Part shown: piece by piece, positions 52,707-61,306 of the stretch
Position numbering within the stretch: the first letter of the stretch is position 1
How the letters are laid out: each line of letters opens with the position of its first letter
Source of the DNA: Clostridia bacterium
GTDB lineage: Bacteria; Bacillota; TC1; UBA5767
Assembly: GCA_016887505.1 (NCBI GenBank)
Contig: CP069393.1
Location: 930,001-994,000, forward strand
Length of the DNA: 64,000 bases
Reading direction: 5' to 3'
Position numbers and translations under genes: made by a program
The notes under the pieces: model-generated
Told to the model about the DNA's origin: nothing
The model's database searches: none
What the model saw: the letters and a program-made list of their open reading frames with translations, nothing else

Positions 52707-52739
52707 GAAAGAATTCCCTGCATGACAAGGAATTCTTTC
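52707..52739 (-). terminator. Hairpin between yedF and recA
   Basis: An 11-bp stem GAAAGAATTCC/GGAATTCTTTC, downstream of yedF. The T-tract is weak (part of the stem is T-rich), so efficiency is uncertain. Confidence 0.6.
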
Positions 52740-52762
52740 GAAAATTTCACTATATTTTGATA

Positions 52763-53365
52763 TCAGATTGTAATCGTCTTTACACCCTGTTTTAGGAGAT
52801 GGTCAACAGCGCTATACATATTCGTGATACTGCCAACAGCTAGTCTTTCCTTTACATTGTAGAAGTCGAGGCAGGTCCCACAGCTGAGAATTTCTGCTCC
52901 CTTTTTTTCCAAATTGGATATCGTTCCCAATACTTCAGAATCGTCCAAGGTTAAATAGACAGCGCTGTTCATGAACACAATGGCCTTGATAGGCTCATCA
53001 CATTCCTGCAAGGTAAACAAAAACGAGCGCATAAGAACGCGGCCAAGTTCTGGATCGCCCTCTCCAAAGTCTTTGCTCTTAATCAAAAATACCAATGGCT
53101 TTTCTTGGTTCTGTGCAAATATGCCTTGAGCTGCACTGGTCGTAGCACTAATTTTCTTGGTTATGCTAACCGCATATCCAGCAGACTTTTCTTGGCTTGC
53201 AGCTTCATAGCCAGATGAATTAGCATAGCGAATCACATTGTCTCTCGCAACTTCATTATCAACCAATACCTCTAACACGCCTTCTTGCAATGCTTCTAAA
53301 GCTTTCTTCGTTGCCACTACTGGCATTGGGCATGACATACCTCTTGCATCAATAGATTTTTGCAT
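52763..53365 (-). CDS. yedF: Selenium metabolism protein YedF
   Basis: A 200-residue two-domain protein common in selenium-using bacteria. The N-terminal TusA/SirA-like domain has the CPxP motif in RGMSCPMPVVATKKALEAL. The C-terminal DsrE-like domain has IKAIVFMNSAVYLT and the family end LSCGTCLDFYNVKERLAVG with two cysteines. It is thought to handle selenium or sulfur transfer; the exact reaction is not known. The ATG at 53365 follows GAGGAGGATTAAG and overlaps the upstream deaminase stop region. Confidence 0.92.
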   Translation of the reverse strand: MQKSIDARGMSCPMPVVATKKALEALQEGVLEVLVDNEVARDNVIRYANSSGYEAASQEKSAGYAVSITKKISATTSAAQGIFAQNQEKPLVFLIKSKDFGEGDPELGRVLMRSFLFTLQECDEPIKAIVFMNSAVYLTLDDSEVLGTISNLEKKGAEILSCGTCLDFYNVKERLAVGSITNMYSAVDHLLKQGVKTITI

Positions 53366-53366
53366 C

Positions 53367-54608
53367 TTAATCCTCCTCAATCATTTTGGTCCAACGTCTA
53401 TTCTCGCAGATAATTTCCCCGCGCTTGAAAACATACCTTTTGTTGCTTTGGCTAAGAATGGCTTCCTCTGCTGAATTTGCTTCTAGCAATACCAAATCAG
53501 CTGGTGCACCTTCTACGGTTCCATATTTTTCTTTTCCCATTGCTTTGGCCGGGTTCATCGTCGCCATACGGTAAACGGCCCTTAAATCGGAATAGGTACC
53601 CATTTGGGCTACTTGAGCAGTCAAAAGGGCCTCTTCCAACATATCACCATTTCCAAAAGGTCTAAATGGGTCTCTAATATTGTCTGAAGCTAAAGAAATA
53701 TTAGCACCCGCCTCATATAGCTGTTTTATTCTAGTAGTACCTCTACGAACTGTTCCTATGTCATTTCTTCCCATCAGATAAAGATTACACGATGGCAAGG
53801 TAATTATATTCATACCAGATTCAACGATCTTTTCGATGGTTTCCGCTGCAGTTTTTTCATCTACAGCAGATAAAGAGCAAAGATGACCTGCACTGCACTC
53901 CCCAATCATATTTCTCGCAATAATCTGCTCAGCAAAATAATTTGTCACATCCACATTTGGCATATCGTGTTCATCAGAATGGATATCAACAAACTTGCCA
54001 TGTTTTTGTGCTAAATCAAACATTTTATCAATAATTAATTTGGGGGCATCACATAAAGCAGGTGCTGACCCATAGCCATCTATATCCATCGTGCCTACCT
54101 GGTCAAAATACGCATAGGCAGTATCTGAAAAAGTCAGAGCAGATAACATGGCTATAATTTGAATGTCCAATTTATCTTTATATTCTTCCTTAATTTTCAC
54201 CATGGCTTCTATGGCCATGGTACCAAGTGTTTCATCTACAGAGATATGGGTGCGCAGCGAAGTCGTTCCATGACAAATCAAGTTATCCAAAGTCTTTCGA
54301 ATCCGATTTTCTGTTTCCTCGGGACCAATTTTTTCCTCAACGTATCGATTGAATCCCATAATTGCATCCATCAACCCTGGATATTCATTATCGCCAATGG
54401 TGTGTGTCTTTTCCAGATGCATATGTAAGTCAATGAAGCCAGCCGAGAGAAATCCTTTTTCTCCATCAATGCAGTAAGTCTCAGTCGTCGTATCTTTCAA
54501 GGAACCAAATGGAACAATCTTTTCAATTAGGCCCCCACCAATCAGTACATCATAGAGCCCTTCCTTCTCAAATAGATGTACGTTCTGAATTAATGTCTTT
54601 CTACTCAT
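53367..54608 (-). CDS. Cytosine deaminase-like amidohydrolase
   Basis: A 413-residue TIM-barrel metal hydrolase. Metal motif HxH is in DLHMHLEKTH, then VDIHSDEHD, a conserved histidine in SAGHLCSLSAV, and the catalytic aspartate in LASDNIRDPF. These match the CodA-like branch that deaminates cytosine, isoguanine or related bases. The substrate here is open, and linkage to yedF just downstream is intriguing but may be chance. TAAGGAG precedes the ATG. Second amidohydrolase of the window after the one at 15.4 kb. Confidence 0.85.
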   Translation of the reverse strand: MSRKTLIQNVHLFEKEGLYDVLIGGGLIEKIVPFGSLKDTTTETYCIDGEKGFLSAGFIDLHMHLEKTHTIGDNEYPGLMDAIMGFNRYVEEKIGPEETENRIRKTLDNLICHGTTSLRTHISVDETLGTMAIEAMVKIKEEYKDKLDIQIIAMLSALTFSDTAYAYFDQVGTMDIDGYGSAPALCDAPKLIIDKMFDLAQKHGKFVDIHSDEHDMPNVDVTNYFAEQIIARNMIGECSAGHLCSLSAVDEKTAAETIEKIVESGMNIITLPSCNLYLMGRNDIGTVRRGTTRIKQLYEAGANISLASDNIRDPFRPFGNGDMLEEALLTAQVAQMGTYSDLRAVYRMATMNPAKAMGKEKYGTVEGAPADLVLLEANSAEEAILSQSNKRYVFKRGEIICENRRWTKMIEED

Positions 54609-54617
54609 CTTTTCTCC

Positions 54618-55145
54618 TTAATAAAATCCTTTTTTAATTTTCCAAACGCTAATACCATTCGCAATCATAATACCACCTACTAGAATTAGTATTATGCCTA
54701 ATATCATAATCGTAAGTGAAGCAAACACCAAGGGGTATACTAGCAAAAATAGCCCAAAAAGTATTAATAAACTATTTCCAGTCATGGTACTGCTTGATAC
54801 GGTGCTCCGAAATCGATTCCCCAATAATCTAAAAACGCCTATGGATAATAGCCATACTCCAAGTATGCGGTTTAATAGTAATACCGTAGCTGGGCTTGTC
54901 AGAATAATCGCTGATAGCAGAATATAAAACACACCTTCACCTAGTGGAATATACCAGTAAACATCAACTATTCTATCACTAAAAGCCCCCCAAGCGTACA
55001 ATGTTCCAAAAATCAACAAGTATAGCCCAAATACCTTGCCAATAGTCAAAATCGCCATTTCAGGTCGAGTGAAAAAATACCATCCAAGGGCTAGTACCAG
55101 AAAGCCTGTGATTACATCAAACCACCAATTATGTCGAATATCCAT
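54618..55145 (-). CDS. HdeD/DUF308-like membrane protein
   Basis: A 175-residue integral membrane protein with about six hydrophobic segments arranged as repeats of paired helices (WFDVITGFLVLALGWYFF and later VASLTIMILGIILILVGG types). This is the DUF308/HdeD pattern; function unknown, linked to acid stress in E. coli. Two adjacent ATGs follow GAGGGGG; the second has better spacing. Nine nt upstream of the deaminase gene, probably co-transcribed. Confidence 0.8.
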   Translation of the reverse strand: MDIRHNWWFDVITGFLVLALGWYFFTRPEMAILTIGKVFGLYLLIFGTLYAWGAFSDRIVDVYWYIPLGEGVFYILLSAIILTSPATVLLLNRILGVWLLSIGVFRLLGNRFRSTVSSSTMTGNSLLILFGLFLLVYPLVFASLTIMILGIILILVGGIMIANGISVWKIKKGFY

Positions 55146-55155
55146 CATTTCCCCC

Positions 55156-56244
55156 TCAACATATCATGCTATCGCTATCACCATTCATATAATCCAACCA
55201 ATTTTTAAAGACAGTCCCATCTGTAACGCCAATAATATGAGAATCGCGATACGTGTCATAAGAAAATGCACTGTTTAAGCCATCATTGGATTTCAACGAA
55301 AGCAAGAGTTCATTTCCTAAAACCGTGCTTTGGTTTTCCAATGGTGAACCGGTTGGATCGAAAACAAATATGGTCTTTTTACTTTTCAAACTATGATCCA
55401 CTGTAATCAAAGTGTTGCTTTCCAAGTCCGTTTCCAAAATAAACAATGCCGTAGTAAGCGCGCTTTGCAATCTATCTCTTAAAATTATACTGATGCGATT
55501 CGCTTCCATGGAAGGTATCATCTCCGACAGCAGAAAACCACCTCGCTCAACAATAGCATCCGCAAGCAAAGTGTTTTCCAGTGGATGAACCAGTGAAGCT
55601 AGGCCGTAGGGAACTACAGCCCCCGTCTTTCCGCCTAGTTCTAATGAAGCAATATGAGCGTAGGTGTCACATCCAGAGGATAGACCGGAGATATTCCACC
55701 AGCCTTTTTCTTTAAGCGCCAAGGCAACGTACTGTGCCATCTGAGGTGTCAGTTCTAAGTCTGGCTCATGCATACCAATAACAGCAACCGATTGTTCCAG
55801 TCCCTGAAAATTAGGAAGCAAGCCTTTACAAAATAGCGTCGGTGCCGGTGACTCAATCTGTCTTGCCTTGCTCGGATAATTGTGGTCTTCCAACGGTATA
55901 ATCTGTATATCGTGCTCACCACATAGAATCATTTCGTTTTCCACTCGTTCCTCTATCACTCGGTTGTCACGAGACTTTTCAAGCACTTCAACCAATTTAT
56001 CCTTATATTTTTTTATCTGTTCTTCCCTATACTTTTTCGCCGTAAAGAGCCTTTCTAGTGTATCAAAATAGTTAACAATATACCTAGGATTATCCCATAA
56101 GGAGATTTGCATCTGGACTGATGTATCTATGGCCTTCGCAAATAAATTCTTGTAAATTATTTGCTCAAACCAAGTGCTCCCAAATTCCGAAGTGCAATAC
56201 AACACACTTAATTTCATGGCATCTCTCAAGCTATAGAGCATCAC
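55156..56244 (-). CDS. DprA/SMF-like Rossmann-fold protein, divergent
   Basis: A 362-residue protein. The middle shows DprA-like pieces: PSKARQIESPAPTLFCKG, then WWNISGLSSGCDTYAHIASL, equivalent to the DprA 'SGLAxGID(T)xAHxxAL' segment, then GKTGAVVPYGL. The usual GxRxxSxYG single-strand DNA loop is replaced by GMHEPDLELTPQMAQ. The N-terminal 120 residues are charged and helical, unlike the SAM domain of true DprA. It may be a SLOG-superfamily nucleotide sensor rather than a transformation loader. The start is GTG at 56244 or ATG one codon later. Confidence 0.7.
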   Translation of the reverse strand: MMLYSLRDAMKLSVLYCTSEFGSTWFEQIIYKNLFAKAIDTSVQMQISLWDNPRYIVNYFDTLERLFTAKKYREEQIKKYKDKLVEVLEKSRDNRVIEERVENEMILCGEHDIQIIPLEDHNYPSKARQIESPAPTLFCKGLLPNFQGLEQSVAVIGMHEPDLELTPQMAQYVALALKEKGWWNISGLSSGCDTYAHIASLELGGKTGAVVPYGLASLVHPLENTLLADAIVERGGFLLSEMIPSMEANRISIILRDRLQSALTTALFILETDLESNTLITVDHSLKSKKTIFVFDPTGSPLENQSTVLGNELLLSLKSNDGLNSAFSYDTYRDSHIIGVTDGTVFKNWLDYMNGDSDSMIC

Positions 56245-56252
56245 ATATTCTC

Positions 56253-56825
56253 CTATCTGCCATTCATTTTTGGCAAATAATCCTCAACCCTTTCAAAACT
56301 AACCCCAGCTGTTTTAAGTCTAGGTATAACCATTTTCAATGCCTCCGGCACAATGGAAACATGGTCATGCAGTACCACTACCCTGTAGTTGGCAAGGCAA
56401 TGAAACATCCGTTCTGCAAGTACTTCTGCGGACGGAGCCTCAAAATCCTTAACGGATGCATTCCAGCAGCATAAAACATAACCCTTAGCAGCCAATTTCT
56501 CAGAAACTTCCGCGTCGATCTTGCCCCATGGTGGCCTAAAAGCTCTTACCACTTGTCCGCAAGCTTTATCCAGTTCTTGATTGCAACGTTCCACCTCATA
56601 GATAGCTTCATCAGAATCCATTTCCGTAAGCACCTTGTGAGAATATGTATGATTACCTAAGCCATGTCCCTCATCTATGATGCGTTTTAGTAACGTCTCA
56701 TTCCCCTGAATCCTGTGGCCTTCTACAAAAAAGGTGGCATGTACCTGCTGTTCTTTTAAAATATCAAGAATGCGATTTGTAAACGGTGGATGTGGTGCTC
56801 CATCAAAGGTTAGAAAATATTTCAT
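56253..56825 (-). CDS. Polysaccharide deacetylase family (NodB) protein
   Basis: A 190-residue NodB-fold protein without signal peptide. The metal histidines H59 and H63 are in GLGNHTYSHK, motif 3 is FRPPWGKID, and motif 5 has VVLHDH. Motif 1 is TFDGAP where most members have TFDDGP: the catalytic-base aspartate D8 stays but the metal-ligand aspartate is Gly9. Activity may be altered. The ATG at 56825 follows AAGGAG. A TATAAT (56845-56850) lies just upstream inside the terminator region of ubiD. Confidence 0.85.
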   Translation of the reverse strand: MKYFLTFDGAPHPPFTNRILDILKEQQVHATFFVEGHRIQGNETLLKRIIDEGHGLGNHTYSHKVLTEMDSDEAIYEVERCNQELDKACGQVVRAFRPPWGKIDAEVSEKLAAKGYVLCCWNASVKDFEAPSAEVLAERMFHCLANYRVVVLHDHVSIVPEALKMVIPRLKTAGVSFERVEDYLPKMNGR

Positions 56826-56853
56826 GACTTTCTCCTTTTCTTTTATTATAACG

Positions 56854-56892
56854 AAAAAAAGGGCCTTTTGTAGCATTACGCTACATTAAGCC
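56854..56892 (-). terminator. Terminator after ubiD
   Basis: Nested stems AGGGC/GCCCT and TGTAGC/GCTACA followed by T7 on the minus strand, 10 nt after the ubiD stop. Confidence 0.88.
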
Positions 56893-56901
56893 CTAATCTT
56901 T

Positions 56902-58239
56902 TTATAAATATTGGGTTAAATCTACGTAATCGTACACAACCCGTTCCAGACCCTTGCTATCCTCATTGAGAGTAGCATCGATACCCATCTTAGTCTGAAC
57001 ACCTCGACTATCTGATGTAGGATCCAGTTCGTGACCTTGAGAGTTCGGAACATAGAAGATATCCTTTTCAGGAACAACTCGGTTGCTCATCGCCCAAAGA
57101 ATATCGGCTGGATTGTAGATGTCAATATCCTCATCAACTACAATAACATTCTTGATGTTTACATAGCTAATCATAGCAGCCATGGCTACATTTTTCGGCT
57201 CGCCTGGATTGGATTTCTTCATTTTGACTAAAGCTAAGAACCCACTTCCATAAGGAGCTAGATGCACATCCGTCACACCATCAGAAACATACTTGCAATT
57301 CTTCATCACGAGCGGTTCCCGGGGCACAACGCCTCCTAGGTTCACATGTTCCATACCCGCACCAGCTATCGTCTGGTATATCGCTCCATTTCGGTACGTA
57401 ATGGCAGTCACTTTTAGAACCGGTGAAGACCATGGTTCACTATAGTGTCCTGTGAATTCGCCTAGTGGACCTTCCTTCTCACGAACATTTGCTAGAATTT
57501 CAGCCTCTACAACAATTTCAGCTGTAGCCGGAACATAAATATCGTTGGTGATAGATTTTACGACTTCAATTGCTTCGCCTCTAATTGCCCCAACGACTTC
57601 CATTTCATCACCATCGTAACGCAAGCCTGCACCCATATAAACCATGGGGTCTGCTCCAATGACGATGGAAATAGGAAGAGACTTTCCTTCTTTTTCCGCT
57701 TCATCATAGAATTCCTTCAGATGTCGCCACTCATTGATCATGATGCCCAGCTTATCTTTTCCTTTTTTCTGCATCCTTTGAAAGGAAAGATTCTGTCTCG
57801 TGTCATTCAAACCTTTAGACACGATTACCCCACCTGTTATGAAAGGGCCTCCATCCTTTGGTGCATGCGTCGGAATCGGCAGTATATCCAAATTGATATC
57901 ATCACCAGTAAGGATATTTTCATGGCACGGTCCATCTTCCACTTTAACCGGTGCAATAGGATTCTCCAAAGCATACATCAATTTTCCAATGATTTCCTCT
58001 TTGGTGCATTCCATGGCTAGGGCGATACGATCCATACTTGCGAGCACGCCACCTATTAATGTAAAAGAAGGATTTTCTTTCACATTTTCAAAATAAGGTG
58101 CACCTGTATTCTCATTTTCACACGCTCGAATCACATTGCCAATTTCATGTTCCAATGTAACTTCTTTTTTAATACGAGCCAGTTGTTTGTTTTCTTCCAT
58201 AATTTCCATGAAAGAACGTAGATCCTTGATTCTAGACAT
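56902..58239 (-). CDS. UbiD family prenylated-FMN decarboxylase
   Basis: A 445-residue reversible (de)carboxylase that uses prenylated FMN, made by UbiX (not in the window). Typical pieces are LRSFMEIMEENKQLARIKKE at the N terminus, the cofactor/metal region NLSFQRMQKKGKDKLG, and the catalytic EKEGPLGEFTGHYS with the E-x-G-x2-G-E pattern. Substrates in the family range from aromatic to acrylic acids; unknown here. Co-transcribed with an iron alcohol dehydrogenase and a LacI regulator. Confidence 0.93.
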   Translation of the reverse strand: MSRIKDLRSFMEIMEENKQLARIKKEVTLEHEIGNVIRACENENTGAPYFENVKENPSFTLIGGVLASMDRIALAMECTKEEIIGKLMYALENPIAPVKVEDGPCHENILTGDDINLDILPIPTHAPKDGGPFITGGVIVSKGLNDTRQNLSFQRMQKKGKDKLGIMINEWRHLKEFYDEAEKEGKSLPISIVIGADPMVYMGAGLRYDGDEMEVVGAIRGEAIEVVKSITNDIYVPATAEIVVEAEILANVREKEGPLGEFTGHYSEPWSSPVLKVTAITYRNGAIYQTIAGAGMEHVNLGGVVPREPLVMKNCKYVSDGVTDVHLAPYGSGFLALVKMKKSNPGEPKNVAMAAMISYVNIKNVIVVDEDIDIYNPADILWAMSNRVVPEKDIFYVPNSQGHELDPTSDSRGVQTKMGIDATLNEDSKGLERVVYDYVDLTQYL

Positions 58240-58242
58240 ATT

Positions 58243-59388
58243 CTACTCCTTCAAAATAGCTTCAAAAATCGGAATCAATTCCTCGGGTCTAGGTTTTCTA
58301 GGATTGTTCCGCATTAGGAACATATCACAGGCTGCCTGGGCAAATACGGGAATATCTTCTTCTTTTTCGAAGTAATTAAACAAACCTTCAGGGATATTCA
58401 GGTCACTCAGGAACTGGCAAACAGCATCAATAGCCAATTCGGCTGCTTCACGCTTGCTAAGACCAGTAACATCTATACCAAACATTTCTGCCAACTCAAC
58501 ATGCTTGTCCAATTTAGCTAGCATATTGAAGCGCAGTGCGTATGGTAAAAATACGGCATTCGATAGACCATGAGGAACATTATAGTAACTAGCTACTGGT
58601 CCTGAACAACTGTGGATGAAGCCTAAACCAGCTTGGTCCATAGCTACGCCAGCAAGAACTGCTGCCAATGCCACTTTTTCTCTTGCTTCAATATCTTCCC
58701 CATTCGAGAAAGCTCTAGGTAAGTATTCAATGATTAGTTGCATAGCCTCAACCGCCCATGCATCCGTCATTGGGTTGGATCCCAGACCCACATAAGCTTC
58801 ATAGGCATGGGTAAATGCATCAATGCCTGTCGTGGATGTGATATGTGGAGGCATAGTAACCATCAAAGCTGGATCAATGATAGCAGCATGAGCGAACAAG
58901 TCGTCACGCTTGATACCTTTTTTGGTGTTTCTGCTGATAATTACTGCAGTCGCAGTTACCTCACTACCGGTTCCAGCCGTAGTTGGGATATTAACCAATT
59001 TAGCCATTGGAGCTTCTGTTGCCTTATTGTCCCATTGATATTCAGACAAGGTGCCTGAATTTGTAAGCAGAAATGCAACCATCTTACCTACATCAAGTGG
59101 AGAACCGCCACCTAACGAGATGACAGCGTTGCAATTATTTTTTTTAGCTAAGGCTAAAGCACTCACTACTGCCTCTTCGTGCGGGTTAACAGGGACATCA
59201 TCAAACACAGTGTATTTAACCTTGTTTGCCTCTAGTATGTCCATTACTTTTTTAGCAACACCAATACTTACTAACACCTTATCAGTCACAAGAAACACAT
59301 TGTCTTTTTCACCAAACAGATTGCTTAGTTCATTAAGACTTCCAAGACCATGGTATACTCTGGTCGGCATAAAGAATTTTTTACTCAT
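58243..59388 (-). CDS. Iron-containing alcohol dehydrogenase
   Basis: A 381-residue group III alcohol dehydrogenase. NAD-binding ISLGGGSPLDVGKM and TTAGTGSEVT are present. The iron ligands lie in ITSTTGIDAFTHAYEAY and FIHSCSGPVASYYNVPHG, with Asp, three His at expected spacing. The exact alcohol/aldehyde is unknown. AAGGGGGAAG precedes the ATG, which overlaps the lacI stop (ATGA). Confidence 0.93.
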   Translation of the reverse strand: MSKKFFMPTRVYHGLGSLNELSNLFGEKDNVFLVTDKVLVSIGVAKKVMDILEANKVKYTVFDDVPVNPHEEAVVSALALAKKNNCNAVISLGGGSPLDVGKMVAFLLTNSGTLSEYQWDNKATEAPMAKLVNIPTTAGTGSEVTATAVIISRNTKKGIKRDDLFAHAAIIDPALMVTMPPHITSTTGIDAFTHAYEAYVGLGSNPMTDAWAVEAMQLIIEYLPRAFSNGEDIEAREKVALAAVLAGVAMDQAGLGFIHSCSGPVASYYNVPHGLSNAVFLPYALRFNMLAKLDKHVELAEMFGIDVTGLSKREAAELAIDAVCQFLSDLNIPEGLFNYFEKEEDIPVFAQAACDMFLMRNNPRKPRPEELIPIFEAILKE

Positions 59389-60425
59389 TTCTCTTCCCCC
59401 TTACTATAATCAAAAGGATCCTCACTAAGATCATGTTCCTTAGTGATAGAATTCCTTTTCGCGACATTTACCGGTAAAATCATTTCCTTGGGTTCTCCCC
59501 CATTTTCCAGGCGATTCAATATCATTTTTGCCGCTTGGGCGCCCAGTTTAAACGGTGAAAACTTGAGAGTCGTCAGTGATGGAATCGTATATTTACTAAT
59601 CATCGAGTCATCCATCCCGCAGATTGCAATATCTTTTGGAACATCCAAACCATTATTATGAGCAGCCTTGATGGCGCCGAATGCAACCATATCTGAGGCA
59701 CATACTACAACGTCAGGCCTATTCTTCTTCAGGATCTTTTGCATAGCTTGATACCCAGAATTTGGCGTCCAGTTCGCATAAAAAATGTCTTCGTCACTTA
59801 TCACCAAGCCATAGGCGCTAGCAGCTTTTTTGAACAAGCCAGACATTCGTCTTGCATTTTCATCCTCTTGTCCATTCACCAGACAAAGGTGTTTATATCC
59901 TTGGTTTTTTATATAGTCGCAAAGCATACGATACCCTTGCAAATAATCCACCCCTACAAAGTCTGCATCGTATCCCTCAGGTCTATCTCCAACACACACC
60001 ACTGGCTTTTTACTACTCAATATTTTGATTTCTTCAGCTGCCGAAGAATAACAGTTAATAATTCCATCAACCAGTTGATTGGACAACGGCTTATGAATAT
60101 TTGTTTGTTCTCCGAAATTTTCGGAGGAGTCCACCGTCACCACTGAATAACCAGCTTTACTCAAAGTACTTATTACGCCCCGAGTAACTTGACTTATATG
60201 TATTGATTCAGTGTTCGGAACCACAATGGCTATAATTTTAGTTGATGAAACCGATAAAGCTTTCGCCAATGGATTGGGTTCATATCCTAATTCTTCAGCA
60301 ACCCGTAATACCCTTTTTCTAGTAGCTTCCGAAACGGATTCTCCTTCAGCAAAGGTTCTTGATACCGTCGATTTTGCCACACCAGCTTTACGTGCCACAT
60401 CATTAATGGTTACCTTCTTAATCAA
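59385..60425 (-). CDS. LacI family transcriptional regulator
   Basis: A 346-residue regulator with an N-terminal helix-turn-helix (TINDVARKAGVAKSTVSRTF, about residues 6-25), hinge helix NPLAKALS, and a periplasmic-binding-protein-like ligand domain (from about residue 62). The start is TTG with AAAGGTGTG upstream. A palindromic AGAACCGGTTCC site lies 24 nt before the start and probably serves autoregulation. It likely controls the downstream adh-ubiD pair with which it is co-transcribed. Confidence 0.93.
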   Translation of the reverse strand: MIKKVTINDVARKAGVAKSTVSRTFAEGESVSEATRKRVLRVAEELGYEPNPLAKALSVSSTKIIAIVVPNTESIHISQVTRGVISTLSKAGYSVVTVDSSENFGEQTNIHKPLSNQLVDGIINCYSSAAEEIKILSSKKPVVCVGDRPEGYDADFVGVDYLQGYRMLCDYIKNQGYKHLCLVNGQEDENARRMSGLFKKAASAYGLVISDEDIFYANWTPNSGYQAMQKILKKNRPDVVVCASDMVAFGAIKAAHNNGLDVPKDIAICGMDDSMISKYTIPSLTTLKFSPFKLGAQAAKMILNRLENGGEPKEMILPVNVAKRNSITKEHDLSEDPFDYSKGEEK

Positions 60426-60448
60426 TATACTTCACACCTTTCGTGTTT

Positions 60449-60460
60449 GGAACCGGTTCT
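60449..60460. promoter_or_regulatory. Putative LacI-family operator
   Basis: A near-perfect palindrome AGAACCGGTTCC with the central CG typical of LacI-family sites, between an A/T-rich -10-like stretch and the lacI start. No second good copy was seen in the window's intergenic DNA. Confidence 0.7.
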
Positions 60461-60490
60461 ATTTTATCATATTTAGCCATACTTTGCTAT

Positions 60491-60516
60491 AAAAAAGAGA
60501 GCTTATAAGCTCTCTT
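60491..60516 (-). terminator. Terminator after the HAD phosphatase gene
   Basis: Stem GAGAGCTTA/TAAGCTCTC followed by T6 on the minus strand; the gene's TAA stop lies in the stem. Confidence 0.9.
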
Positions 60517-61306
60517 CAATAATTCTCATAAACTGTTTCATATCTGGTACGATAAAATCTGGATGAATTCCCTTGGATTCCACACTCTCCCTTGAATCTA
60601 CGCCAGTCTCTACAAGCACTGAATAGATTCCTGCTTGTCTCGCTCCCTTAATATCAGTGTCTAGTCGGTCTCCAATCATCATAACTTGTTTTGCTGTCAA
60701 TCCCATTTTTTTTACCGCCAGCTGAAACAAAATTGGTTCTGGTTTTCCAATGATAATCGGATGCATGCCAGTCGCTGCTTCAATAGCAGCTAAAGTCGTA
60801 CCTGCCTCTGGCAACAGACCTTCTTCTGTCGGAATCAAAATATCTGGGTTGGTTCCAATTAGTCTCGCCCCATCTTGAATATGAAGAATAGCATTCTTTA
60901 GTTTTTCATAATTCAGATTGAAATCTCCACCGACTACGACTATATCCGCTTGCTTCTCTCTGCCTTCTAGAACCTCATACCCTCTTTGTCTAATTTCATT
61001 CTTCAAGGCTTCTTTACCAATTACGTAAACAGTATGACGTTTGGAGTGATTCAATGCCAAATACTCCGCTGTGGCTTCTGCACAAGTTAGAATATGCTCC
61101 TCCTTAATACTAATGCCCTGTTTTCGGAATCGTTCTTGATAGTCCTTAGCTGATTTGGTATTATTTGTGGCCACAATAAAGCCCCAACCCAAGGTTTCCA
61201 GAAGCGTAAACAACTCTTTCAAGTCCAACAATGGGTGTTCCCCTTTGAAAAGAGTCCCATCAATATCCAAGATTATGCCCTTGGTTTTTTTTAGTGCCTC
61301 AATCAT
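60503..61306 (-). CDS. HAD-IIA family sugar phosphatase
   Basis: A 267-residue NagD/AraL-like phosphatase. Motif I is IILDIDGTLFKGE (about 10-22), motif II is FIVATNNTKSAKD, and motifs III/IV are GKPEPILFQLA and MIGDRLDTDIKGA with the metal aspartates. The ATG at 61306 overlaps the aldolase stop and lacks a good ribosome site, so it depends on coupling. Last gene of the kinase-aldolase-phosphatase operon; it may detoxify a sugar phosphate made by these enzymes. Confidence 0.9.
   Translation of the reverse strand: MIEALKKTKGIILDIDGTLFKGEHPLLDLKELFTLLETLGWGFIVATNNTKSAKDYQERFRKQGISIKEEHILTCAEATAEYLALNHSKRHTVYVIGKEALKNEIRQRGYEVLEGREKQADIVVVGGDFNLNYEKLKNAILHIQDGARLIGTNPDILIPTEEGLLPEAGTTLAAIEAATGMHPIIIGKPEPILFQLAVKKMGLTAKQVMMIGDRLDTDIKGARQAGIYSVLVETGVDSRESVESKGIHPDFIVPDMKQFMRIIEESL

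Noticed and set aside
55340-55360. Second AACCGGTT-like LacI operator
   Set aside because: It lies inside the coding sequence of the DprA-like gene and matches only half of the palindrome.
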